Below are positions 1 to 10,914 of a DNA stretch of 64,000 nucleotides, one piece after another; positions within the stretch are counted from its first letter, which is position 1; every line of letters starts with the position of its first letter. The notes beneath the pieces are model-generated. The model was not told where the DNA came from, ran no database searches, and saw only the letters and a program-made list of their open reading frames with translations. The DNA is taken from positions 62,001 to 126,000 of the forward strand of contig NW_027099818.1 of assembly GCF_031753505.1 (NCBI RefSeq). The letters run 5' to 3'. A program made the translations under genes and the position numbers. Origin of the DNA: Anomalospiza imberbis. Its lineage: Eukaryota > Chordata > Aves > Passeriformes > Viduidae.

Positions 1-1959
1 CTGGCTGCGAAAAACAAAGCAGCAGAGCACCGGGCTTCTGGGCGCTGTGAAGGCAATTGCCAAAACCAGGCAGCTGCTCCTTCCAAAGCACAGTCAGCTG
101 CCTATGTTCTTGCTTGTCGACAAACTCACCGCTGCCCTTCTTTTCAGCAGCTGCCACCGTGTTCTGTGCATCTCGGAGCCTCTGGGAACGAGCAAGAATT
201 GCCAAGGTGGGACGCATAAGGACGAAGTGAAAACCCAGGCATGTTGTCCTGGAACGCTTTTTATTCGCTTGCCGAGTGCGAATTCAAGAGGCAGGGGAGC
301 GGCAGCCACCGTCCTCCAGCAGTCGGAAGGCTTCGTACACAAGCCCGCTTCATTGCGGCTTCGTTCTTCGCCTCTTCCAAGCAACCGCGATCTCTGCCTC
401 TCGGAGGCGAAGAAGCGGCTAGTTCGCGCACAGCTCAGTAGAGAGGCAGCGGAGCGCGGCAAAGCGCCGCTTCTGCTGAAAGACACCTGGAACCGGCACA
501 TCCCTCCGGATAGCTCCGGAGCCGCGCTTCTGCTTCTCTAGTCGTCTGTATCTTAGCGAAAAGCTTTCCCACTCCATTTGGCAAGGGGAGAGTGTACCTG
601 CACTGCACACTAACCGCGGTTTTAAAAGAAAGAGGATTTGCTGCACATTCCAAGGACACGGCTCTTTCCGGGGCAATCTGCAACCTGCTGTTAGATGGAA
701 GTGCTCTCTGCCCTCTCCTGCCCAGCTCTAGGTACTAGCGGGCACTTTCCAGCCTGGCCGAGGCAAACAACCTCGAGAAATTATCACAGAGCATAAGTGG
801 AGCACAGATTCTGAAAAGCAGCAAAGCTGAAGAGCCTGGCTCAGCTTCACTAGTGTGCAATTGACTGGCTGCGAAAAACAAAGCAGCAGAGCACCGGGCT
901 TCTGGGCGCTGTGAAGGCAATTGCCAAAAGCAGGCAGCTGCTCCTTCCCAAGCACAAGCAGCTGCCTATGTTCTTGCTTGTCGACAAACTCACCGCTGCC
1001 CTTCTTTTCAGCAGCTGCCACCGTCTTCTTTGCATCTCGGAGCCTCTGGGAACGAGCAAAACTTGCCAAGGTGGGACGCATCAGGACGAAGTGAAAACCC
1101 AGGCAAGTTGTCCTGGAACGCTTTCCATTCGCTTGCCAAGAGTGAATTCAACAGGCAGGAGAGCAGCAGCCACCGTCCTCCAGCAGTCGGAAGGCATCGC
1201 ACACAAGCCCGCTTCTTTGCGTCTTCGTTCTTCGCCTCTTCCAAGCAATCGCGATCTCCGCCTCTCGGAGGCGAAGATGCGGCTAGTTCGCGCACAGCTC
1301 AGTAGAGCGGCAGCGGAGCGCTCCGGGGCGCCGCTTCTGCCGAAAGACGCCGGGAACCGGCACATCCCTCAGGATACCTCCAGAGCCACGCTTCTGCTTC
1401 TCTAGTCGTCTCTATCTTAGCGAAAAGCTTTCCCACTCCATTTGGCAAGGGGAGAGTGTACCTGCACTGCACACTAACCGCGGTTTGAAAAGAAAGAGGA
1501 TTTGCTGCACATTCCAGGGACACGGCTCTTTCCGAGGCTATCTGCAACCTGCTGTCAGATGGAAGTGCTCTCTGCCCTCTCCTGCCCAGCTCTATGTACT
1601 AGCGGGCACTTTCCAGCCTGGCCGAGGCAAACAACCTCGAGAGATGTCACAGAGCATAAGTGGAGCACAGATGCTCAAAAGCAGCAAAGCTGAAGAGCCT
1701 GGCTCAGCTTCACTAGTGTGCAATTGACTGGCTGCGAAAAACAAAGCAGCAGAGCACCGGGCTTCTGGGCGCTGTGAAGGCAATTGCCAAAACCAGGCAG
1801 CTGCTCCTTCCAAAGCACAGTCAGCTGCCTATGCTCTTGCTTGTCGACAAACTCACCGCTGCCCTTCTTTTCAGCAGCTGCCACCGTGTTCTGTGCATCT
1901 CGGAGCCTCTGGGAACGAGCAAGAATTGCCAAGGTGGGACGCATAAGGACGAAGTGAAA

Positions 1960-2365
1960 ACCCAGGCATGTTGTCCTGGAACGCTTTTTATTCGCTTGCC
2001 GAGTGCGAATTCAAGAGGCAGGGGAGCGGCAGCCACCGTCCTCCAGCAGTCGGAAGGCTTCGTACACAAGCCCGCTTCTTTGCGGCTTCGTTCTTCGCCT
2101 CTTCCAAGCAACCGCGATCTCTGCCTCTCGGAGGCGAAGAAGCGGCTAGTTCGCGCACAGCTCAGTAGAGCGGCAGCGGAGCGCTCTGGAGCGCCGCTTC
2201 TGCCGAAAGACACCTGGAACCGGCACATCCCTCCGGATAGCTCCGGAGCCGCGCTTCTGCTTCTCTAGTCGTCTCTATCTTAGCGAAAAGCTTTCCCACT
2301 CCATTTGGCAAGGGGAGAGTGTACCTGCACTGCACACTAACCGCGGTTTTAAAAGAAAGAGGATT
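1960..2365. other. CpG-dense core of a monomer (recurs in every copy)
   Basis: By hand count about 39 of the roughly 49 CpGs in this monomer fall in these 400 bases, about one per 10 bp. The flanking tail (2402-2460 and 2521-2591) has essentially none. The same uneven distribution is visible in the other monomers, including right-domain copies. In a methylated vertebrate genome CpG is normally lost by deamination, so a core this dense fits CpG-island-like DNA, a recent expansion, or a germline-unmethylated array. Which of these applies cannot be decided from sequence. Confidence 0.75.
2091..2246. other. Inverted-repeat cluster (recurs in every copy)
   Basis: Three dyads are visible in this monomer. 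The first has 11-bp perfect arms TTCTTCGCCTC (2091-2101) and GAGGCGAAGAA (2131-2141), with a competing inner hairpin GCCTC-TCG-GAGGC (2123-2135). The second is GCGCT-CTGG-AGCGC (2181-2194). The third is CCGGA-TAGC-TCCGG (2233-2246). Other classes keep a dyad at the second place with different bases: a perfect 14-bp palindrome at 8223-8236 in class g, GCGGC/GCCGC at 4773-4787 in class c, and a 12-bp palindrome at 55699-55710 in the right domain. Many copies add GCCGG-GAA-CCGGC, for example at 11703-11715. Some classes break an arm (TTCTTCCCCTC in j and k, GGAGGCGGAG in f). Confidence 0.7.
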
Positions 2366-2515
2366 TGCTGCACATTCCAAGGACACGGCTCTTTCCGGGG
2401 CAATCTGCAACATGCTGTCAGATGGAAGTGCTCTCTGCCCTCTCCTGCCCAGCTCTAGGTACTAGCGGGCACTTTCCAGCCTGGCCGAGGCAAACAACCT
2501 CGAGAAATTATCACA

Positions 2516-2640
2516 GAGCATAAGTGGAGCACAGATTCTGAAAAGCAGCAAAGCTGAAGAGCCTGGCTCAGCTTCACTAGTGTGCAATTGACTGGCTGCG
2601 AAAAACAGAGCAGCAGAGCACCGGGCTTCTGGGCGCTGTG
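2516..2640. repeat. Conserved monomer-junction box (~125 bp)
   Basis: The segment from AGAGCATAAGTGGAGCACAG to GGCTTCTGGGCGCTGTG is nearly unchanged across both domains. Comparing 2516-2640 with about 63809-63933, one copy from each end of the window, shows only a handful of substitutions. It is CpG-poor on its left side and contains the dyad GAGCCTGGCTC and an A-rich tract GCGAAAAACA. Conservation above the rest of the monomer may mark a protein-binding or exchange-prone segment; that is inference. Confidence 0.55.
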
Positions 2641-5600
2641 AAAGCAATTACCAAAAGCAGGAAGCTGCTCCTTCCCAAGCACAGTCAGCTGCTTATGTTC
2701 TTGCTTGTTGACAAACTCACCGCTGCCCTTCTTTTCAGCAGCTGCCACCATGTTCTGTGCATCTCGGAGCCTCTGAGGACGAGCAAGACTTGCCAAGGTG
2801 GGACGCATCAAAACGAAGTGAAAACCCAGGCAAGTTGTCCTGGAACGCTTTCCATTCGCTTGCCGAGAGTGAATTCAGCAGGCAGGAGAGCGGCAGCCAC
2901 CGTCCTCCAGCAGTGTGAAGGCTTCACACACAAGCCCGCTTCTTTGCGGCTTCGTTCTTCGCCTCTTCCAAGCAACCGCGATCTCTGCCTCTTGGAGGCG
3001 AAGAAGCGGCTAGTTCGCGCACAGCTCAGTAGATTGGCAGCGGAGCGCGGCAAAGCGCCGCTTCTGCCGAAAGACGCCAGGAACCGGCACTTCCCTCAGG
3101 ATAGCTCCGGAGCCGCGCTTCTGCTTCTCTAGTCGTCTCTATCTTAGCGAAAAGCTTTCCCACTCCATTTGGCAAGGGGAGAGCGTACCTGCACTGCACA
3201 CTAACCGCGGTTTTAAAAGAAAGAGGATTTGCTGCACATTCCAAGGACACGGCTCTTTCCGGGGCAATCTGCAAAATGCTGTCAGATGGAAGTGCTCTCT
3301 GCCCTCTCCTGCCCAGCTCTAGGTACTAGCGGGCACTTTCCAGCCTGGGCGAGGCAAACAACCTCGAGAGATGTCACAGAGCATAAGTGGAGCACAGATG
3401 CTCAAAAGCAGCAAAGCTGAAGAGCCTGGCTCAGCTTCACTAGTGTGCAATTGACTGACTGCGAAAAACAAAGCAGCAGAGCACCGGGCTTCTGGGCGCT
3501 GTGAAGGCAATTGACAAAAGCAGGCAGCTGCTCCTTCCAAAGCACAGTCAGCTGCCTATGTTCTTGCTTGTCGACAAACTCACCGCTGCCCTTCTTTTCA
3601 GCAGCTGCCACCGTGTTCTGTGCATCTCGAAGCCTCTGGGGACGAGCAAAACTTGCCAAGGTGGGACGCATCAGGACGAAGTGAAAACCCAGGCAAGTTG
3701 TCCTGGAACGCTTTTTATTCGCTTGCCAAGAGTGAATTCAACAGGCAGGAGAGCGGCAGCCACCGTCCTCCAGCAGTCGGAAGGCATCGCACACAAGCCC
3801 GCTTCTTTGCGGCTTCGTTCTTCGCCTCTTCCAAGCAATCGCGATCTCCGCCTCTCGGAGGCGAAGATGCGGCTAGTTCGCGCACAGCTCAGTAGAGCGG
3901 CAGCAGAGCGCTCCGGGGCGCCGCTTCTGCCGAAAGACGCCGGGAACCGGCACATCCCTCCGGATAGCTCCGGAGCCGCGCTTCTGCTTCTCTAGTCGTC
4001 TCTATCTTAGCGAAAAGCTTTCCCACTCCATTTGGCAAGGGGAGAGTGTACCTGCACTGCACACTAACCGCGGTTTTAAAAGAAAGAGGATTTGCTGCAC
4101 ATTCCAAGGACACGGCTCTTTCCGGGGCAATCTGCAACCTGCTGTCAGATGGAAGTGCTCTCTGCCCTCTCCTGCCCAGCTCTAGGTACTAGCGGGCACT
4201 TTCCAGCCTGGGCGAGGCAAACAACCTCGAGAGATGTCACAGAGCATAAGTGGAGCACAGATGCTCAAAAGCAGCAAAGCTGAAGAGCCTGGCTCAGCTT
4301 CACTAGTGTGCAATTCATTGACTGCGAAAAACAGAGCAGCAGAGCACCGGGCTTCTGGGCGCTGTGAAGGCAATTGCCAAAAGCAGGCAGCTGCTCCTTC
4401 CCAAGCACAGTCAGCTGCTTATGTTCTTGCTTGTCGACAAACTCACCGCTGCCCTTCTTTTCAGCAGCTGCCACCATGTTCTGTGCATCTCGGAGCCTCT
4501 GAGGACGAGCAAGACTTGCCAAGGTGGGACGCATCAGAACGAAGTGAAAACCCAGGCAAGTTGTCCTGGAACGCTTTCCATTCGCTTGCCGAGAGTGAAT
4601 TCAGCAGGCAGGAGAGCGGCAGCCACCGTCCTCCAGCAGTCGGAAGGCTTCGTACACAAGCCCGCTTCTTTGCGGCTTCGTTCTTCGCCTCTTCCAAGCA
4701 ACCGCGATCTCTGCCTCTCGGAGGCGAAGAAGCGGCTAGTTCGCGCACAGCTCAGTAGATCGGCAGCGGAGCGCGGCAAAGCGCCGCTTCTGCCGAAAGA
4801 CGCCAGGAACCGGCACTTCCCTCCGGATAGCTCCGGAGCCGCGCTTCTGCTTCTCTAGTCGTCTCTATCTTAGCGAAAAGCTTTCCCACTCCATTTGGCA
4901 AGGGGAGAGCGTACCTGCACTGCACACTAACCGCGGTTTTAAAAGAAAGAGGATTTGCTGCACATTCCAAGGACACGGCTCTTTCCGGGGCAATCTGCAA
5001 CCTGCTGTCAGATGGAAGTGCTCTCTGCCCTCTCCTGCCCAGCTCTATGTACTAGCGGGCACTTTCCAGCCTGGGCGAGGCAAACAACCTCGAGAGATGT
5101 CACAGAGCATAAGTGGAGCACAGATGCTCAAAAGCAGCAAAGCTGAAGAGCCTGGCTCAGCTTCACTAGTGTGCAATTGACTGACTGCGAAAAACAAAGC
5201 AGCAGAGCACCGGGCTTCTGGGCGCTGTGAAGGCAATTGCCAAAAGCAGGCAGCTGCTCCTTCCAAAGCACAGTCAGCTGCCTATGTTCTTGCTTGTCGA
5301 CAAACTCACCGCTGCCCTTCTTTTCAGCAGCTGCCACCGTGTTCTGTGCATCTCGGAGCCTCTGGGAACGAGCAAGAATTGCCAAGGTGGGACGCATCAG
5401 GACGAAGTGAAAACCCAGGCATGTTGTCCTGGAACGCTTTTTATTCGCTTGCCGAGAGCGAATTCAAGAGGCAGGAGAGCGGCAGCCACCGTCCCCCAGC
5501 AGTGTGAAGGCTTCACACACAAGCCCGCTTCTTTGCGGCTTCGTTCTTCGCCTCTTCCAAGCAACCGCGATCTCTGCCTCTCGGAGGCGAAGAAGCGGCT

Positions 5601-8600
5601 AGTTCGCGCACAGCTCAGTAGAGCGGCAGCGGAGCGCTCTGGAGCGCCGCTTCTGACGAAAGACACCGGGAACCAGCACATTCCTCCGGATAGCTCCGGA
5701 GCCGCGCTTCTGCTTCTCTAGTCGTCTCTATCTTAGCGAAAAGCTATCCCACTCCATTTGGCAAGGGGAGAGTGTACCTGCACTGCACACTAACCGCAGT
5801 TTGAAAAGAAACAGGATTTGCTGCACATTCCAGGGACACGGCTCTTTCCGAGGCAATCTGCAACCTGCTGTCAGATGGAAGTGCTCTCTGCCCTCTCCTG
5901 CCCAGCTCTATGTACTAGCGGGCAATTTCCAGCCTGGCCGAGGCAAATAACCTCGAGAGATGTCACAGAGCATAAGTGGAGCACAGATGCTCAAAAGCAG
6001 CAAAGCTGAAGAGCCTGGCTCAGCTTCACTAGTGTGCAATTGACTGGCTGCGAAAAACAAAGCAGCAGAGCACCGGGCTTCTGGGCGCTGTGAAGGCAAT
6101 TGCCAAAACCAGGCAGCTGCTCCTTCCAAAGCACAGTCAGCTGCCTATGTTCTTGCTTGTCGACAAACTCACCGCTGCCCTTCTTTTCAGCAGCTGCCAC
6201 CGTCTTCTGTGCATCTCGGAGCCTCTGGGGACGAGCAAGACTTGCCAAGGTGGGATGCATCAGGACGAAGTGAAAACCCAGGCAAGTTGTCCTGGAACGC
6301 TTTCCATTCGCTTGCCGAGAGTGAATTCAACAGGCAGGAGAGCGGCAGCCACCGTCCTCCAGCAGTCGGAAGGCTTCGCACACAAGCCCGCTTCATTGCG
6401 GCTTCGTTCTTCGCCTCTTCCAAGCAACCGTGATCTCTGCCTCTCGGAGGCGAAGAAGCGGCTAGTTCGCGCACAGCTCAGTAGATCGGCAGCGGAGCGC
6501 GGCAAAGCGCCGCTTCTGCCGAAAGACGCCAGGAACCGGCACTTCCCTCCGGATAGCTCCGGAGCCGCGCTTCTGCTTCTCTTGTCGTCTCTATCTTAGC
6601 GAAAAGCTTTCCCACTCCATTTGGCAAGGGGAGAGCGTACCTGCACTGCACACTAACCGCGGTTTTAAAAGAAAGAGGATTTGCTGCACATTCCAAGGAC
6701 ACGGCTCTTTCTGGGGCAATCTGCAACCTGCTGTCAGATGGAAGTGCTCTCTGCGCTCTCCTGCCCAGCTCTATGTACTAGCGGGCACTTTCCAGCCTGG
6801 GCGAGGCAAACAACCTCCAGAGATGTCACAGAGCATAAGTGGAGCACAGATGCTCAAAAGCAGCAAAGCTGAAGAGCCTGGCTCAGCTTCACTAGTGTGC
6901 AATTGACTGACTGTGAAAAACAAAGCAGCAGAGCACCGGGCTTCTGGGCGCTGTGAAGGCAATTGCCAAAAGCAGGCAGCTGCTCCTTCCCAAGCACAGT
7001 CAGCTGCCTATGTTCTTGCTTGTCGACAAACTCACCGCTGCCCTTCTTTTCAGCAGCTGCCACCGTGTTCTGTGCATCTCGGAGCCTCTGGGAACGAGCA
7101 AGAATTGCCAAGGTGGGACGCATCAGGACGAAGTGAAAACCCAGGCATGTTGTCCTGGAACGCTTTTTATTCGCTTGCCGAGAGCGAATTCAAGAGGCAG
7201 GAGAGCGGCAGCCACCGTTTTCCAGCAGTCGGAAGGCTTCGCACACAAGCCCGCTTCTTTGCGGCTTCGTTCTTCGCCTCTTCCAAGCAACTGCGATCTC
7301 TGCCTCTCGGAGGCGGAGAAGCGGCTAGTTCGCGCACAGCTCAGTAGAGCGGCAGCGGAGCGCTCTGGAGCGCCGCTTCTGACGAAAGACACCGGGAACC
7401 AGCACATTCCTCCGGATAGCTCCGGAGCCGCGCTTCTGCTTCTCTAGTCGTCTCTATCTTAGCGAAAAGCTTTCCCACTCCATTTGGCAAGGGGAAAGTG
7501 TACCTGCCCTGCACACTAACCGCGGTTTGAAAAGAAACAGGATTTGCTGCACATTCCAGGGACACGGCTCTTTCCGAGGCAATCTGCAACCTGCTGTCAG
7601 ATGGAAGTGCTCTCTGCCCTCTCCTGCCCAGCTCTAGGTACTAGCGGGCACTTTCCAGCCTGGGCGAGGGAAACAACCTCGAGAGATGTCACAGAGCATA
7701 AGTGGAGCACAGATGCTCAAAAGCAGCAAAGCTGAAGAGCCTGGCTCAGTTTCACTAGTGTGCAATTCATTGACTGCGAAAAACAAAGCAGCAGAGCACC
7801 GGGCTTCTGGGCGCTGTGAAGGCAATTGCCAAAACCAGGCAGCTGCTCCTTCCCAAGCACAGTCAGCTGCCTATGTTCTTGCTTGTCGACAAACTCACCG
7901 CTGCCCTTCTTTTCAGCAGCTGCCACCGTGTTCTGTGCATCTCGGAGGCTCTGGGGACGAGCAAGACTTGCCAAGGTGGGACGCATCAGGATGAAGTGAA
8001 AACCCAGGCAAGTTGTCCTGGAACGCTTTCCATTCGCTTGCCGAGAGTGAATTCAACAGGCAGGAGAGCGGCAGCCACCGTCCTCCAGCAGTCGGAAGGC
8101 TTCGCACACAAGCCCGCTTCATTGCGGCTTCGTTCTTCGCCTCTTCAGAGCATCTGCGATCTCTGCCTCTCGTAGGCGAAGAAGCGGCTAGTTTGCGCAC
8201 AGCTCAGTAGAGCGGCAGGGGAGCGCTCCGGAGCGCCGCTTCTGCCGAAAGACGCCTGTCACCGGCACTTCCCTCCGGATACCTCCGGAGCCACGCTTCT
8301 GCTTCTCTAGTCGTCTCTATCTTAGCGAAAAGCTTTCCCACTCCATTTGGCAAGGGGAGAGTGTACCTGCACTGCACACTAACCGCGGTTTGAAAAGAAA
8401 GAGGATTTGCTGCACATTCCAAGGACACGGCTCTTTCCGAGGCAATCTGCAACCTGCTGTCAGATGGAAGTGCTCTCTGCCCTCTCCTGCCCAGCTCTAG
8501 GTACTAGCGGGCACTTACCAGCCTGGCCGAGGCAAACAACCTCGAGAGATGTCACAGAGCATAAGTGGAGCACAGATGCTAAAAAGCAGCAAAGCTGAAG

Positions 8601-9495
8601 AGCCTGGCTCAGCTTCACTAGTGTGCAATTCATTGACTGCGAAAAACAAAGCAGCAGAGCACCGGGCTTCTGGGCGCTGTGAAGGCAATTGCCAAAACCA
8701 GGAAGCTGCTCCTTCCCAAGCACAGTCAGCTGCCTATGTTCTTGCTTGTCGACAAACTCACCGCTGCCCTTCTTTTCAGCAGCTGCCACCGTGTTCTGTG
8801 CATCTCGGAGCCTCTGGGGCCGCGCAAGACTCGCCACGGTGGGACGCATCAGGATGAAGTGAAAACCCAGGCAAGTTGTCCTGGAACGCTTTCCATTCGC
8901 TTGCCGAGAGTGAATTCAACAGGCAGGAGAGCGGCAGCCACCATCCTCCAGCAGTCGGAAGGCTTCGCACACAAGCCCGCTTCATTGCGGCTTCGTTCTT
9001 CGCCTCTTCCAAGCAACCGCGATCTCTGCCTCTCGGAGGCGAAGAAGCGGCTAGTTTGCGCACAGCTCAGTAGAGCGGCAGCGGAGCGCTCTGGAGCACC
9101 GCTTCTGCCGAAAGACACCGGGAACCGGCACTTCCCTCCGGATAGCTCCTAATCCGCGCTTCTGCTCCTCTAGTCATCTCTATCTTAGCGAAAAGCTTTC
9201 CCACTCCATTTGGCAAGGGGAGAGTGTACCTGCACTGCACACTAACCGCGGTTTGAAAAGAAAGAGGATTTGCTGCACATTCCAAGGACACGGCTCTTTC
9301 CGAGGCAATCTGCAACCTGCTGTCAGATGGAAGTGCTCTCTGCCCTCTCCTGCCCAGCTCGATGTACTAGCGGGCACTTTACAGCCTGGGCGAGGCAAAC
9401 AACCTCGAGAAATGTCACAGAGCATAAGTGGAGCACAGATGCTCAAAAGCAGCAAAGCTGAAGAGCCTGGCTCAGCTTCACTAGTGTGCAATTCA

Positions 9496-10355
9496 CTGAC
9501 TGCGAAAAACCAAGAGCAGAGCACCGGGCTTCTGGGCGCTGTGAAGGCAATTGCCAAAAGCAGGCAGCTGCTCCTTCCCAAGCACAGTCAGCTGCCTATG
9601 TTCTTGCTTGTCGACAAACTCACCGCTGCCCTTCTTTTCAGCAGCTGCCACCGTCTTCTGTGCATCTCGGAGCCTCTGGCGACGAGCAAGACTTGCCAAG
9701 GTGGGACGCATCAAAACGAAGTGAAAACCCAGACAAGTTGTCCTGGAACGCTTTTTATTCGCTTGCCGAGAGTGAATTCAACAGGCAGGAGAGCGGCAGC
9801 CACCGTCCTCCAGCAGTCGGAAGGCATCGCACCCAAGCCCGCTTCATTGCGGCTTCGTTCTTCGCCTCTTCCAAGCAACCGCGATCTCTGCCTCTCGGAG
9901 GCGAAGAAGCGGCTAGTTCGCGCACAGCTCAGTAGAGCGGCAGCGGAGCGCGGCAAAGCGCCGCTTCAAGCCGAAAGACGCCAGGAACCAACACTTCCCT
10001 CCGGATAGCTCCGGAGCCGCGCTTCTGCTTCTCTAGTCTCTATCTTAGCGAAAAGCTTTCCCACTCCATTTGGCAAGGGGAGAGCGTACCTGCACTGCAC
10101 ACTAACCGCGGTTTGCAAAGAAAGAGGATTTGCTGCACATTCCAAGGACACGGCTCATTCCGGGGCAATCTGCAACCTGCTGTCAGATGGAAGTGCTCTC
10201 TGCCCTCTCCTGCCCAGCTCTATGTACTAGCGGGCACTTTCCAGCCTGGCCGAGGCAAACAACCTCGAGAGATGTCACAGAGCATAAGTGGAGCACAGAT
10301 GCTCAAAAGCAGCAAAGCTGAAGAGCCTGGTTCAGCTTCACTAGTGTGCAATTCA
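9496..10355. repeat. Class i monomer with right-domain-like 3' half
   Basis: This 860-861-bp monomer differs from its left-domain neighbours. Its head reads CCAAGAGCAGAG with one base missing. It has CTTCAAGCCG at about 9965, the one-base-longer form otherwise typical of the right domain. It lacks three bases in CTCTAGTCTCTATC, and after SacII it has GTTTGCAAAGAAAGAGG, again the right-domain form. Its exact counterpart is at 37,104-37,963 in unit IV; unit II lacks it. It looks like a chimera between the two subfamilies or a relic of their common ancestor. Confidence 0.75.
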
Positions 10356-10914
10356 TTGACTGCGAAAAACAGAGCAGCAGAGCACCGGGCTTCTGGGCGC
10401 TGTGAAGGCAATTGCCAAAAGCAGGCAGCTGCTCCTTCCAAAGCACAGTCAGCTGCCTATGTTCTTGCTTGTCGACAAACTCACCGCTGCCCTTCTTTTC
10501 AGCAGCTGCCACCGTCTTCTGTGCATCTCGGAGCCTCTGGCGACGAGCAAGACTTGCCAAGGTGGGACGCATCAGGACGAAGTTAAAACCCAGGCAAGTT
10601 GTCCTGGAACGCTTTCCATTCGCTTGCTGAGAGTGAATTCAAAGGGCAGGAGAGCGGCAGCCACCATCCTCCAGCAGTCGGAAGGCTTCGCACACAAGCC
10701 CGCTTCTTTGCGGCTTCGTTCTTCCCCTCTTCCAAGCAACCGCGACCTCTGCCTCTCGGAGGCGAAGAAGCGGCTAGTTCGCGCACAGCTCAGTAGAGCG
10801 GCAGCGGAGCGCGGCAAAGCGCCGCTTCTGCCGAAAGACGCCAGGAACCGGCACTTCCCTCCGGATAGCTCCGGAGCCGCGCTTCTGCTTCTCTAGTCGT
10901 CTCTATCTTAGCGA

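Larger units (their letters stand above)
1728..2591 (+). repeat. Representative monomer with landmarks (class a)
   Basis: This monomer is used as a map of the repeat. Positions 1728-1850 are conserved box and CAGCTG-rich sequence. SalI GTCGAC is near 1843. A TTTATT (AATAAA on the minus strand) lies at 1987-1992. EcoRI is near 2008. A CpG-dense core runs from about 1960 to 2365. Inverted repeats lie at 2091-2141, 2181-2194 and 2233-2246. HindIII is near 2288, SacII at 2341-2346 followed by TTTTAAAA, XhoI near 2499 and SpeI near 2576. A GAGCCTGGCTC dyad lies at 2559-2569. I counted about 49 CpG dinucleotides in it by eye. No functional element is proven; these are sequence landmarks only. Confidence 0.85.
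1..4317. repeat. Tail of a preceding higher-order unit (a-b-a-c-b)
   Basis: Five monomers start at about 1 (a), 865 (b), 1728 (a), 2592 (c) and 3455 (b). The alternating a/b order resembles the b-a-b-a-b run at 11,219-15,531 near the end of the next unit, so this is most simply read as the end of a unit whose start lies left of the window. There is no class k monomer before the following c at 4,318, so either the unit boundary differs here or k was lost. Class a tails here carry GAAATTATCAC instead of GAGATGTCAC, one base longer, giving 864-bp monomers. Confidence 0.7.

Noticed and set aside
620..627. TTTTAAAA as a plus-strand TATA box
   Set aside because: It is short, palindromic and replaced by TTTGAAAA or TTTGCAAA in many copies. 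There is no other core-promoter evidence.
2085..2110. Possible CENP-B box (TTCG followed by C/G-rich sequence)
   Set aside because: The TTCG core is present at several places but the required A and CGGG positions do not match at any I checked, so it is not a CENP-B box.
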